Assembly (NCBI RefSeq): GCF_964199755.1
Contig: NC_133897.1
Coordinates: 16,580,992-16,644,991, forward strand
Direction: 5' to 3'
DNA: 64,000 nucleotides
Source: Larus michahellis
Lineage: Eukaryota; Chordata; Aves; Charadriiformes; Laridae
Positions 38,256 through 52,687 of this stretch are shown one piece after another; position 1 is the stretch's first letter; every line of letters begins with the position of its first letter. The notes below the pieces were generated by a model. The model was given only the letters and a program-made list of their open reading frames with translations, was not told the origin of the DNA and made no database searches. Position numbers and translations under genes: made by a program.

Positions 38256-41200
38256 AGAGCCTCTTTCACTGTAACAGACTCAGCATTTCAGCCAGTTCGG
38301 ACCCAACGTGGTGTGTTAGCAAGACTGCTACAAAGCAAGAATTGTGTCAGAGACTTCTAATGCTGCAAAGGCCCCTGCAGAACACAATGGGGGACAAGTG
38401 TGTGAAAGAAGCTCTTTCAGTGCCCCATCAGGTCAGTTGTTTGAGAACAAAGCAGTGCTGAGTAAAGAATTACAGTACCTTTGTTCTAGTCTCATAAAAT
38501 GAATCCGTTTCATTGACATACCCGTGGACCCATTAAATGTGATATTATGGCTGCACAAACATGAAGTCTTCCATAATTGGTGAGAGTTATATAGGTCTTC
38601 TGTTTTGCCATTTCATGTCATCATTACTGTTTGGGGGATAAGGGGGGAATTCAGAACGCAGTTGGCCATGGTTTACAAGAGAATCTTTCAGACTCAAAAG
38701 TCGAGCAGAAAAGTGATTTGTTTTTTAAAGGGTAAAAGAGAAATACTGACAGGTTGTCCTCTTTGAATTCCAAATGAGAGAAAAATCGCTCCACTAATAC
38801 AAGCTCACAGGTATTAGTGTCTAGACAACAGAAGAGCTGGGTTATAAAAAAAGATGACATCCGGCACATGAAGATGCTTTGTTTCGTATTATAAAAATGA
38901 AAACAGTTTCATAGATGTAATCTGCAACAAGTTGATTTTAGGAAGCGCTTTTAACAGTAACTATGATATCTTAAATGGTGAATGCAAATTGAAGAAACTC
39001 CAGGTATGTCTTGACTGTAGCTTCTGTAGTATTTTTAGCTAAAACGCAGATGTGTGTAAACTAGCTCTTCCCCATCTACTTCAGATATTACAAAGAACAT
39101 AACCATGACACCACAGAGCTCAACTCCAGTTAACCACAGAGCCTTCCTAGGTGTGTACTGCAAACCATTCTAAGTTTCATTTGGCCATTTCTATAGAGTT
39201 ATCTGTAACCACGCTAATTTCCATTGGAAGCCAGCTCAGATCATTTTTCAGTTAACACTAGGTACAGCAGCTACTGAAACACAGGCATAGTTGAAGTGGC
39301 TGGGGATGAAATACAAAATATCCTGAACAAAATAACTCTGAGCTGGAAGAGAGAAGAGTACATGTCCAACAGGAAAGCCGTTACAAGTCTTATTTAAAAT
39401 ATTTATTAAAGATTTAGAAGAGGGATAAACAGTACATTTTGAAATAAAAATTATACTAATTTAGAACGGGTTGCATATCTTCAGCTCACATAAATCACCA
39501 GTTATTTCTGGAATGTAAAAAATATCTCAAGCAGAAATATTTGCTCTCACAATCCATTTTGAAAACCCAAATTCTTGTCTTGTTTACTGGAGTAAACTTC
39601 AGTTCAAAGGTTACTTCTTGATGTCCTTCAAAAATAAGCATATTAGATATGTCCTTATTGGTGTAGCTTAGCTTTATGGGTGTTTACGTTTCTCCCGTTC
39701 ATTAACATTAGGGATAAAGGCCAAAGTCCTCAGTTCAGCAAGGCAAAAGCCAGGGAGAAGCAGAAGAGGAATGGTGCCAGTTCAGGCTGGATTTTAAGCA
39801 TGCATTCTTTCTCTCTTCACCAGTTTTTTTTCCCCTCTTGCTGACAGTGCCACACCATTTCATGAGTAAGAGCTTCCTCTTTGTTACTGCACCCTCATTT
39901 CCTGCTGCTTCCATCCTGTAAGATTCCTTCAGGATTTTCAAAGTGTTTTTCCACTCAGGCTGTGATGGTGGGGGAGACGACGTGGAAGAAGAAATAGAAA
40001 AGGAAGTAAGAGAGAAAGAGATGAGAAGGTATGGAAATAGAAAAGGCAGGTATGAATGAAATTAAGAAGATCAGAAGAAAGGACATGAATAAACGAAAGA
40101 ACAAGCAGAGTGGTGAACAGCAAAGTAGAAGCAAAGGGAGGCTCTACTGCTTCCCATCATTTCTGAATGATGGTCCATGGAATGAAAAAAATAAAACACT
40201 CTAATATCCATTATTAGTAAGAAAATTAAAAGAGGTAATTTCTCCAAAATCTACCTGAGCAGGTAGTGTCATATGATGCAAACAAATCCTCCGAACCCCG
40301 ATGCTACACTGGCAGCTAAACAAGAAAAACTGTCCCTTTGCATGCAAAGGTTCTAAGGTGGATTTAGTGAGTAACTAAGGCATACAGCTGTGAGCACAGG
40401 TCTTAAGAAAGCCTCATACTATACAATTTCACATCTTAAAAATAGATAACTTTATAGTGTACATTTCTGATCCCTCAATGAAAAAAATTGAACGGTTACC
40501 TGGACTACAATTCATATAAGATTGTCATAGCAAGCAGGACAGAGATCACTACTGATCTCACATCTTCATCTCAACAGTACAGACTTCATACAGCTTCAAG
40601 TATGTTCCATGAATAAGTTATGGGGTTGAGATATTCCAGTTACATTTTTTAAAAATAGAAAACCAGACTTTCTGTACATGAGAAACTAAATGTCCAAAAC
40701 TAAAATAATGTGCCCCCAAGCAGTTTTCTGTACAGCTTCTGTACGTAACTCCCATAACAAGACAGCAAACATGGGTTTGGGGCTTGTTTTGCGCTGTCCT
40801 GTAATCATCCCATTTGAGAAGGCTTCTCATTTTCCTAGAAAGGGTCTAGGAGGCCAAGCCACAAACATTTTCAAGAGTCAATCCTTTTCAGGCAAGTTAC
40901 TCAAAAAAATTAAGGGGAAGGGCAGTTCCTGCTCCACTCACAGATCAGGTTAGTCAGGCCGACAAGTCCATTCTAGTAGCACGTAAGGATGCCTGAACAT
41001 GCACTAGAAACCTGTGTACTGAATCCTGGGCTGGTAAGCACTCTTCAAAACTGTGCCCTGCCTCTCTCTTTCACCACTATTTAAAGAAAAGCACAAGATA
41101 ATATCTCTGCCACTTTTTAGAAGAGGGCAAAGGCATTGACTGGAACAGCTGAAACTGATGGGTGTATTCCATCAGCAATTAAGCCCCCCAGAGCTCCAGA

Positions 41201-41689
41201 TAAACCATCTGAATACCCAGGGCTGCGCTACCTACACACTTACTCAGTGGGTACGAGCTGAAGCTGGCTCTCTTCACGCAGGCCTTATTCTGCAGCCAGA
41301 TCAGCAGCTCTGCAGAGCCCTCCAGCCTCTGGATTTCCACCGCACTGTGCCTCCAGGGCCCATTCCTACAGATACAGCTGCAGGATCAGAGCCTTAAGCT
41401 GTAATTCTCTCAGGGCATGGATGGTGCCTTCCTTTTAGTCTTATTTTCTGTCTGTAGACTGCCATCACATAAATAACACCAATAACAAATTTGATTCTTG
41501 ATAGAGAATTTCAGTCAAGGCTCTTGGGTCAACTTTTCCATCCTTCTACTGCGTGCTTCCACCCGGAGTATTCCAGAGGTCTCTGTAAATGATGAGGCAT
41601 AAGGGTTTTATTTCTGGAGTCTCTTCTACAAAGCAGTAAACCTGAGAAATTTTTCCCTTGTACGTGTCCAAAAATATGTTTTTGCTCTA
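38256..41689. other. gene-free sequence
   Basis: No supportable gene. A markedly purine-rich stretch runs through about 39966-40105 (GGAAGAAGAAATAGAAAAGG and similar) and may form triplex-type structures. Remaining open frames are short. Confidence 0.55.
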
Positions 41690-41880
41690 TTTTAGTTATT
41701 CTTGATTCTAGTATAAGCTCTTGGATACTCCTAGAAAATTCCTCTCCCTCCTTGATGACAGTGCCCTTTGAATACTTGTAGGCACTAATCGTCCTCCCTC
41801 CATTTTCTAGCCAAATTCTGTATATTTAGTTTGTTTACTTTTCTTATACAGTTTGCAACAAAAACTCAGCAGAGGCACAG
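41690..41880 (-). mobile_element. ancient CR1 relic, antisense
   Basis: On the + strand, CCTTTGAATACTTGTAGGCA followed by CCTCCCTCCATTTTCTAGCC reads as the reverse complement of the CR1 ORF2 region that encodes the 'GGAGGGGACATGAT...TACAAGTATCT' stretch. The copy is heavily diverged, with no frame left. Its ends are approximate. Confidence 0.5.
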
Positions 41881-44800
41881 AAATTTCTTCAGAAAATGAA
41901 GTGCCTACAAATTTTACAAAAACAGGCAGAGGAGAGAAATGTGTCAAATCTCCTCACAGAGGCAAAGGCTGCAAGATCAGCTGGTGTCCTGTTAGGCAGC
42001 AGAAAATGTAATTGGAAGCAAATCTACAGGAAAAGGGAATATGCTATTGTTCGACAGCAGAAGAGGCTTCAACAAGGCCTTGTCCTTGTATACCCAAAAA
42101 TGTAAGAATGATTGCACCACAGCCACTTAATCTATTGCTGTGTCTCCAGCAATGATCAATAACCTCGGTAAGAACCAGAGCAAGCAGACACTGCTGCTTC
42201 CCCAGAAGTCTCGCTCCAGAGCCGTGTGGCCCAGGGTCACAGTTCCTGTTCCTGCTGTTACCAGGGAAAGGATGCTGGCAAGCTCCAGCGAGCCAATACC
42301 TGCATCACAATTTTTAAGAAGGGACAGAAAAGCAGAACTCTGCTTACAAGCTCTATTAAAAATGTTATTTAAGCTAAAATTAGCCCAAGGTCATGCTAAA
42401 AGATAGTATCTCCTATCTCCGTGCTTCGTACCATAGCAAAGGCAAAGGAGTTTAAGCTAAAGCAAATTAGAAGATTACTTCTGCAATCAAGTTTTATCAA
42501 AAAAAATCTGCATTATTGAATGTGAAATTGTCTGCCTGGAATAGTTTTTAATTGGCAGGCCTTAGCCAAAGCCAGGGTTTCTGAGGAAGCCTAGCGGATG
42601 CGGGATGGACAACAGCTTTACAGCCCTGTTGTCAGCTACAGCTCTGAGCGGGGAGACAGGCAGCTCCAGCAACTTCTGCCTCACCAAAATGTTTTGAGAC
42701 CAAGCTGGAAAAAACATGATTTTTTTTTTTTAATAGATGTGCTGCAAATGGAAAGTCTTCTTTTTAATCAGTTGCAGTAAACTCAGTTGAGGCTATCTCA
42801 GTACTGATGTACATCTCTCCACTACTGAACTCAATTTAGCGTGGTGACAAAGAAGAATACTAGAGTTTCAGGTCTATTGGCACTATTTCAATTTTCAGGA
42901 AACTATGGGAGGAACATTTTTCCTTTCTTCCTGCCCAAGAAAACAAGAGAGAGGAGAAGAGCCTACTGCCAGCTATGCCTTTTCCCCACTCTCTGGTAGA
43001 GGATTAGTGTCTCTGTATACTACATCTATGTATTTTTAATTCTCTTTAAAAAGGTGCTACCTCTTTTTTTTTCTAACTATTTGTGTGTGAAGAATTCTGA
43101 CTTGTTTTAATGAAATCCAATTTTGAAACTATTTTGGCAACATTTTGTGGAAAAAAAAATCATAGCATAACCGCTCACTTAACAGTGTTAAAATGAGACA
43201 ATCCCACATGAAGCAATGCTGCCCTGCCTTGCAGCAGTATTACCCAGAGGAAAAGCACACCACACCTATTGTACAGTTTCTATCTTCAGAAGCTTCTGCC
43301 AGGACCTTTAGGCTGCTGTTTTCTTTCACCGCCTATACAAGTGAGTAACACAAAAAATAAGAAACTGGTTCTGTATTATTAAAATAGAAAAATAACATAA
43401 AATTGTTATTTAAGGTATTAGAAAAAAAAATAAGTTTTGTCATGTGAAATACAATTCTTCTATAGCGTCTGCATTTTCCATTTTTGTTCTTTATGCTGCT
43501 ATTACATTAAAAATATACTCTGGTAAAGATACCAAACCTCGCAGGGAACTCTAGATTTAGAACCTCAGAAGAAAATGAGCCCAGCATTTGCAAAAACAGC
43601 TGCTCAGGATATCTTGCAAAATCAAAACCATGCTCGATTTTGACTAATTTCCCTTTTCAGTACTGCAATTTAAATCAGTCTATGAGGCCAAAGGACTCCA
43701 GACTACATGGGTTTACCCAACTATTACAACCAAACTGGCAATTTCTGATAGTCATTCGTTGTGGTTAAAGTTCACGGACTTGTAAAGGAGCTAAAAAGAA
43801 AATCCTCTGCACAGTAGAAATGTGAAGGGAAAGACTTGGAAGTCTGTCAGGGAGGAAACCGCTGGATTTACACTTTAATAGATCCAGTGGTTACAATAGA
43901 GACGTGGATGAGGATTACAGCTGGAAACAGAGCTGACACCCCCTCGGTTTCCATGGAGTTTCCACCAAGTCCTACTATTTATTCAGAAGCTATTTTCCGG
44001 GAAAACAGCCAGCCAGCCTGCAAAAGTGTTTTCAAGAAAATATTTTTCAAAAGATGGCGGAACAACAGAATAATCAGTCCACAGATAGCAGGTAGCTAGG
44101 GTTACCTGATTTGCGTGTTTGAATAATTTCAAGCTGATGGTAGTCCATTAAAAAGTAGTATATAGGCAATATTTCTACTTTGTACGGCCAAAATATATTT
44201 CTACACTATTTGCTCAACTTTTACCCCAGTTTAATATGGAAACATGAAAGATTTTTCATCCCATCACTAGAATCAGGTGTATGTATGCGTGCCCCACTGT
44301 GTTTGGACCCTTTAGTGCATTTCCAGCAAATGCGGAAAGAGATGAGACATGAATATTTTTGGTTGCCTGAGGAATACTTTTCACAGAAGAATGTGTCTTG
44401 AACTACAAAGTGGCTTTTTTTTTTTGCTTTTTAAGGGATGCCTTTCTTCCTTCTGTGCCCTCAGATCTACTCAGATGGATTTTTAGTTACAACTGCTTCT
44501 GTCTGGCATTGTGAAAGCCTTGTCCAAAGCCAAAAGTTGAACAGGGAAAGGGGCAGCACAAGAGCAGACATCAGGAGAGACGAGATTTGGCCAGCAGCAC
44601 CAGTAGCCAAAAAGGTGGTGGTAACTGAGGGGCTGGGAAAGAGCTCTAGCAGAGGCGTGATGCTTTGGGCGGCCAGAGATGGACCGAGGCTGACAGCCGG
44701 CAGCCTGGGATGAAAGTTTGTATGGAGGCTGACCTGGAGTGGGGAGAGGTTTGGGCATGGGGTTATAGGGCACTAGGAGTAGAAAAAGGGTTGTGAAACA

Positions 44801-45619
44801 AAAAAAAAGCAGTCATCATAGGACATTTCCTTGCTGAGATAACTCAATCCAGGGGTCTAATACGAGGAAAACGGCGTAAGCACAGGACTGCTGTGCGATG
44901 CCAGCAGCAGCACAACACCATCCTTCGTGCTGTCAGAAATAGGGCGCTGCAACCATAAATACAGCAGTCTGCGTGCTGCTGCCCAAAGACCCCCATGGGA
45001 GAAGAGAAGAACAATTTAGTTGCTCAATATATGTTGATATCAAATTGAAATGTTACCATAGCTCATTTTAAAAAGCAAGGAAGCCATGAGGCTGCAAACG
45101 CTCAGCGGAACAGCCCACACTAGTTTCTCATGAACTCACGTGCTCACTAAGGTTCCTGTCTTCTCTGGAAAAATCATGAGTAGTGGTGGCATCTGAGAGC
45201 CATGTGGTAGCAGTTAGAGCAGTTATCTATCTAAAATCCAGTGTGACAAACCTTGCTTATTTCTAGAACTAATAGGAACACCAGTGGGATATGAAACACG
45301 GGAACTTAAATGCTGATAAGAGACATATCAGTCTTCTCAGCGAACGTTGTAACAACACTGCTAAAGAAATGAAAAGGAGAACTATTTTTGTCCTGAATGT
45401 AGCCCATAAGATTTAGCCTACAAAGTTTTAAGAAATCACTAAATAGCTATTTCATCTAGATGAGTTATTTAAATATTCTGAATCAATACTAAAAGCAGAT
45501 AATATAGACAGTTACCACTCTGGTACAGTTTAAAATAGAAGCTTTTTTAATGCAAAAGAGAAACTGGTTGCTTCCTAGTAGAGGATGAAAGCAGAAAACT
45601 TGAAAATCTTTATAAATCA

Positions 45620-45642
45620 TACACACACACACATATATATAT
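45620..45642. repeat. AC/AT compound microsatellite
   Basis: About six AC units run directly into five AT units, followed by short degenerate TATG/GTAT repeats to about 45670. Confidence 0.85.
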
Positions 45643-48600
45643 GTTTCTATATGCATGTATGTATGCGTACAGACATAAACACATCAAGGTTTAGCTTCCA
45701 TTCACACAATAATCAATCCACCTCTTTTCCCTCACTTCAAGAAATGTAAAACCATGAAATTTTGCCTTTTGTTTACCAGTACTGGAAAGAAAGGAAGCTG
45801 ACAGGGGGTGACATCTAAAATTTAAGGAGCCAGATGCAAGAATTCACTTTCCTGCCTCAGACAGAAAAGCACTCTGTGCCACTGGGGGGACACGCTATCA
45901 CTGGATATAAGCTTGGGATATTAAACTTTAAATACCACGTGCTGTCAGAAGCCAGTCAATGAACTCCTACATGAAATTAACTGCATATTGTGTAGCGTGG
46001 TGGATGAAACCTCCTCTGTCATATAGCAGATCATTTAATGCAACGGTCTTGGGATTTCCTTTTAGACATGAATTATGTCTAAATAGGCACCTAAGCGCTA
46101 TTTTGCTTCTCGCACCAGTCTATCCATCATAATTCCTCCTCCAGTGATCAAAAGACTAAACCAAATTTCAGAGTACTGCAGAGTCAAACCATTTTGAGTG
46201 CCAAAAATACGCAATTATCTCACAACCGAGCATTTATTTTACTAGGTGATTCAATAATTTATGTGAAAACAGAAAATTATTAAAATGATATAGTGAAAAA
46301 AAAAGTCTGTTAAATTAGCTCATTTTTATGTATTCCATGAAAAAACTTCTTTCCAGAAATACCACAGTTCTCTTAAGCTAATAAGTCCAGTAAGAAAAAG
46401 AGAGTAAGGTGACACAACAAGCTCAGTATATGGATTTGTCAGTGCTGTGTCATTTGGTTGTACTCCAGCAACTGAATCAGAGCAAAGGACAAACTTTCTG
46501 TTGCAGGTGAAGTGTCATAAGGAAGCCTGGACCTTTTCCCACAGGTGAATCAAGTTCCTGTTTGCACTTGGAAGTCAAGGCTGTTCCTAAGAGTATGACT
46601 GAACTGAAAATGTCCTAACAAGAATAACCACCTTCATTTTCACTTCAGTCTTGCCCTTTCCCAACAAAAAAATGAAAAAAAACTGCACACAAACAATACA
46701 CTACTTGTATTCAGTTTATCTCCACTAAAAAGGACAAGGTCTAACAGATTAAACAGTTACAGAAACACCCAGGGGCTGCCTGGTATAAAATTAAATTTTA
46801 AATAAGGTAGAATAAACAAGTGACTCGAAAGCCTTAAACATTTTGTATAAATAACCTGTGATGCTATCCAGAATCAGCTGAGCTGGAGGCATCATCTGCC
46901 CCAACCATGAGTCAGCTTGAGCCAGTTCAGTGTACTTTTATGGTACTATCACAGTCAGAAAATACAACTCTCGGTAGCACAAAAGAAGTCTCTGAAATAT
47001 GGAACAAGTATTTGGTGAGAAGGCATTCTCTGCTATAAGCTGGCAATGAAATTAGTGGAATAAATAAAATGCCAGCATACTTAACATTTCTGTCTCTTTA
47101 TTTTTAGCCCAAACAGGGGACTGAAATCAAGGCATAAAACCACGTGCTCTTAAGGCCAAACAATTTGAAACTCTTTGTGAACTGTTCCTTCCGCACAGCA
47201 ATTCTCCGACCGTGCAAAGACGCACTATGGCAATATGGATTCAGTAAAGAGGGAATGCTTCCAGCTGTTTGCGTCCCTCCCACTCCCAGTATGCATAACA
47301 TCCTGGCTGGTAGAAGTTATATTTGCGTTTAAACATGATAAGACTGATTTATATTAGAGGAATGTTTCTGATCAATCATTCGTGCTGAATAGCCAGTGAC
47401 TAAGTGGAAATGCTTCACAGAGAGCACTGCCGAATAAGAACTGAGTAAGAAGTTTATAAAACTTCAGGACGTGGCCAACAGTCTCTAATCTACTTAGCAG
47501 ACAGCATGCAACTTCCTGTAACCGCTTAAACTGGGCACACACACATTTCTCCCAGTACTCACAAGAGTCCCAGAATTCATAATTATGGAACATAAAAGGT
47601 AGGGAGGGTTCGTCACACTTAACCTTGCCAATGAAAAGTTAGCTGCTAAGTACAGACTGATTATTACAGTCAATGGGGAGAGATATGAGACTTTTCAGTC
47701 ACTTATCTTCAGGCAGCATGAATCACTCTGTCCACTGACTATGGTATCAGCCTAGAAACTAATTAGATGCCTCTGGGCGAGATAGATCCCACTGAAAGTT
47801 TGGTGCTGTCTGCTTGTAGGATGGATCACCGGCTGATGTTCTTTGTCAAACTGTCAATAGCTGAGGGTCCAGTGGAGCTACGGAAACCCCCAGAGGCAAG
47901 ATCTGCTCCTAGCTCTCTGCCAAGTTTGCAACCCAGTGGCCTGAGTACAACCCATGTGCTCTTGAGGGCTCCCTGCAGAATAGTTTTATAATGCACAAAC
48001 AAATATTTACACCAGTAAAACATTTTTCCTTTGATATTTGAAAAATAATAAAAGAAAGTGATTGAATTTAAAATAAAGTGTTAGTCTTTCAGGATGTTTT
48101 CATAAAAAAAGCTTAAAATGAGGGGGGGGTGTGGACAAAAAGGCTACACTATTTTTAAAATTACCTGTGTTGCCCGTGATGTCGGAAGATGTTAAATTAT
48201 TAAAGTGGATATGTTCCAAAGCTAGTTTACTATTAATCACGAGTTTTAAACTCACTATGTTGTATCTGCTTAGACAATGAAATTACACAGGCCAATTTTA
48301 ATTTAGGGTTCACATGTTATCTCAGTGCTATAGCATCTGAGAGAATTATTTAAATTAAATAGTATCTTCTTTTGGTTTTATAGCTTTTTAAAATATTACA
48401 ATTGCGGTAACTTATTTTAAGGTAGTAGGAAATTTAGTACTGTGACCTCAGCAATGTCCCTGTAAACCTACAAAACTAATGTGGAAGTATTTCTGCCTTC
48501 AGTCAAGGCCAAATTTCTGTTTATAATCCCCTTTCATCTATTATACAGCTTTGCTCTATTTATGCACCAGGCTGAAGACATCTAAGAAAATCATCTTCCT

Positions 48601-51600
48601 GAAGTTGTATGTCTGTCTTTGGAAAGCAAAAATGGATCTGCCATTTCCAATAGCATAAAACTAAAATACAAAAAAAAAAAAAATAAAAAATTGTAAAATA
48701 ATTCCTGCAGCCTCCCATCCTTGGGGCAAAGTTGCAATGTTCAGCACTTAGCTGGCCTTTGAGCCATTTGAGGTATCTGTGGCCTTTCTTATCACAGTGT
48801 AGTAAATCAGGCTACTTTATGAAACTGGACTACCTCAGTTCATGTGTATTCGATAGAAACTTATTCGCGTTTCACATTTTCCAAAGCTTTGTCTATAGCA
48901 AGTACACCGCAGTCTGGAAAAGCAGTGGATGGGCAGGGTTTTCTTGGAACCTGCCCGTCCATCTTCAGAGGAAACGTGGGACACAACTGCCCTTGAAATT
49001 TGTCTTTCCCAAAGGGGAATGGGGAACAGATCAGCACAGCTAGAACAGGTAAGCATGAAGGTGTAACTGTGGCTGGTGAGAGGGAGAACTCGGAGCCCAC
49101 ACTGTGGACCAGGACGAGGGGACTATTCAAAGCAGATGAGGAAATCTGGAGGGTCACGAAGGAAAACAGGGGGGAGGAAAAGGAAAGACAGGGTAAGATG
49201 GAAGATGGGTCACAGGGGGAACAAGTTTTTCTGTGATATTTGTACTAGCTGAGCAAAGAGAATTAGGATTCACATTTACCAGTTTGAAGACAGTTTAATT
49301 TTAGCTAAACCTCAGCTACAGCAGAAAGGCAATGCCACATATTCAAGTATGTGGTTACAGAAAACACCACAGATCCTGAGTAAGCTGTGAAGCAAAGGGC
49401 TGAAAGCCAAACACCTTTCCATGGGACATCCATGATGGCTTATATGTGGATTATCCTTTTAAATACTCTTTTAACACGAACTGGACTGATAAATTCACCT
49501 TCTTGCGATGTCTTGCCTCATTCTTTTTGAGCTTTTCTAAGAATTTGTTATGAATCTTTCCATTATGTATTAGTTCATTGACAACGACCTTTTCACTTTC
49601 ATTCCTTGCTGGTTCATTACACCCAGCTGAAATCAGAATGGAACTTTGCATTTGTAACAGTTATAACATCAGCTGTGGCCAGAATATCCTACTGCCAAGG
49701 GTACTAGCGAACTAGAATACTCCTCACTGTCATTTCACACCTAGGATTTAATTAATGATGTATTTCATTTAAGAGCCTGCACCTGCAGACTGAGAAACTG
49801 AATTCTCTTGATGAGCCCTCTCAGTTACAGAGTTTACTATTGCAAAATACTGCAACTGCTGGCAGAGTCATAAGAGAAGAAAAGCTGGGTGAATAGCACA
49901 AGAGAAAGTCAAAATTGCTTTGTATTAGCTTCTGCTTAGATGACAAGGTAGTGGGATAAATCAATACTCGGGCAAAACTGCTATTAACGTCCAGACGTAA
50001 CCTCTTAAGAACAAGAAAATTTATGACACTTGTGTTAGAATGAGGACAATATATGGAGATTGCTGAGACTGTGCAAGCAGGAGATTTTGGCTGTAAATCA
50101 CTGGCATCTTCATCCAAACATCATTACTGACAAAGCATTTTAGATGTAAGTCTAGGAAATTAAAAAAAAAAAAAAAGTCAGTAAAGGAAATTATTTGAAG
50201 AAATACAATAATGAGGGTAAGTCTGGGTATGCAGAAACGGGGCAGATAAATTGGGGGTTCCAGAACAATGTCAATATAGGACTCCACCTTCTACTTGACA
50301 GAAATACTGTTATAAAAATTATGTTCTGCCTTTTTTGCCATTGTTTTCCATTAGAACAGCCAATCACTTTATACAATAGGGATTGTATTTGCCCAAATCT
50401 CCTTTCTCAGAGGCAGCATTTCTATTTATTTCCTTCAGACTTTATTTGTCCCGTTTCTTGCCTTGTGGTCTTGCTTTAAATCTTCCGTTTTCCACATAGC
50501 TCCTCTTTCCCGTATATACCAGTGAACATAAAATCTGTCCTTACTCCTGCTCTCATGACACAAAGGCTCTCACTGCTAGTAGGTTGTTCCCCTGTCCTAC
50601 TTTTTCTGCAGCAGATATCAAAATCCTCCTCTCTCATTCGTGTCCCTCCTCTCCTCTACAAAAGTCTAAATTTCAGTAATTGCATGCAGCCATAACTACT
50701 GCATTGAGCTTAAAATATTGCAGCATGTCCCTCACAGCAAAATTAAGGCAGAAGAATTCTGCAAAGGAAAACTCTCACCACCCTCCTTGAACACTTCGTT
50801 GGGGGCAGTGGAATTCATTTTTCCCCCAAATGAGCACGAGCTGCTTCTCCAAGCAGTGGGAATCCCCTGAGGAGGAGGGAATGGAATATGTAGGCACGTG
50901 ATCTCAGAGCCTCACAGAACAAAAGCAGCACATGGTAAGAATTAACTAACTGCTGAATCTCAGAAAGTTATTGTACATTCAAAATTATCATCCTTTGGGG
51001 ATATTTCTAATCTCCCATAGGCATCTTTTCTTGGGTAATTAAACACTAAAATATCTTCAAGCCTGAAGTTTTTAAATCAAGTTCTCTAGAAAACATGCTT
51101 TAGTTCAAGCAACGTAGGGAGCTGGCGCAGAAGTTCTCTGCCCTGTGTTATCATTATCACAAGTGTTTCCTTTGAACATCAGTCTGAAAGACTTCATTCT
51201 CCTCCCTTAACTCCTGCTCACTTCCTTACCTTGGAACACAGGAGGAACCTGTGCTTCATGCCTAAGGATGAAAAAGGATTCCTACCTTGCTTACAGAGAG
51301 TCAAAATATCTTATAGAAATCCTGCATAAACCAATGATCTTCACAATAACAAAGGAGTCCCACAAAACAGCTTTGGAAGAACTATATCCATATGACAAAC
51401 AAGAAGGAACATGTATGCTAATGGCAGCAGGGAAAACACAGGACTGTAACAGCAACAGCTTAGCTTATCCAAACGCGTGCACAAAAAGAGAAGAGGGCAG
51501 CTTTGCAGGTGAAGTAAACACAGAAAAAGAGTCAGAGGAAGTCAGAAGGACCACAAGCTGTAACGAAAGCTGCCCTTCAGCCCCTCCACCCTAACAGCCT

Positions 51601-52653
51601 GCTCTGTGCCCGTGGCATGGATGGCATGGGCCAGTCCCACTGCAGGGGCCACACGCTCCAGCTGACCTCTCCTTTCTTGCTTGCCTGGCAGCCAAAAGGG
51701 AACAAGTTGCTTTTTAAACACTGTTGAGCTGAAGGAAGGGCTTGGTGGACTTTGACCTTTCTAGGCTCATGCTAGACCCAGGGTTGTTGAACAAAGTAGA
51801 GATACAAGTATCAATCATAAACCAGGTGTTAAAGTACCAACCTGATTGCGGCTAAGTGCCAACTGTTCCTCCCATGAACAGCAGGCATGTGCAGCAGGAC
51901 ATTCAGTGCCATGTGGTAGGCAACCTTGGAGAGCACACCTTTGCCAACAATCTACCGCAATCTTCCAGCTGGACGTATCTGTGACTTACTTCACTCCAGC
52001 CCTTGTGTGTGGCAGGACAACCTCGCTCCAATGTAAACGTAACGCTCCAGAATGGGCACATTGTATGCGGCTGACAAGCTGCCAGATTTGCTCACTGCCT
52101 GCCTCCAGAGAAGTGCTGCTTATTGTTCATGAGAAGAGGAGACAACCAGGGGCTGATATCGAAAGCAATTACAACCATTTAGCGCCATCACTTCCTGTAC
52201 TGAGTGACCCTATCTTCTAACAATACTTTCTGTATTAATCTTGTGTCCACATCTAACATCTCCATCCTCTACGTTGGAAGGCATAGCCCAGTCCTGACAA
52301 GCTGCCAGCAAGTCCTCGGCGCTAGCTCTGCCCCTCAGTGACTGCACAGCCGCTGCTGCAATAAAATAATGGCAGCAGCTGCTGCTGCTCTGCTCCAGGC
52401 CAGGAGAACCCCGGAGAACCTGGAGCTGCCACAGCCGGCGCAGCCCAGGTGGTCACAGCCTGCTGCGGTCCCAGGAGACCTGCCTTCTGTTTCTGGCTCC
52501 ATCACTAACCCTGGGAAAATGACTTTGGCTTTCTGTTTTCTCTCCCACCCTTTATCTGTCTTTTGTATTTAGACTATGATTTTTCACCTCATGTTTATGA
52601 TTTGGTTTTCTTTAGTTTGGGAAGAAAAATCGTAGGTAGGGAAGGAGCATTTT

Positions 52654-52687
52654 GAAGAGGGAGGGGAAGAAGAGGGGAAGAAAGAGA
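52654..52687 (+). other. uninterrupted purine tract
   Basis: Thirty-four consecutive purines including three G runs (GGG, GGGG, GGGG). Such mirror-like tracts can form triplexes or quadruplexes. Nearby DNA (52621-52650) is also purine-biased. Confidence 0.6.

Noticed and set aside
52369..52572. Short frame starting with a run of alanines
   Set aside because: Caused by a small GCA/GCT-rich patch. The rest shows no domain, and there is no promoter or splice support.
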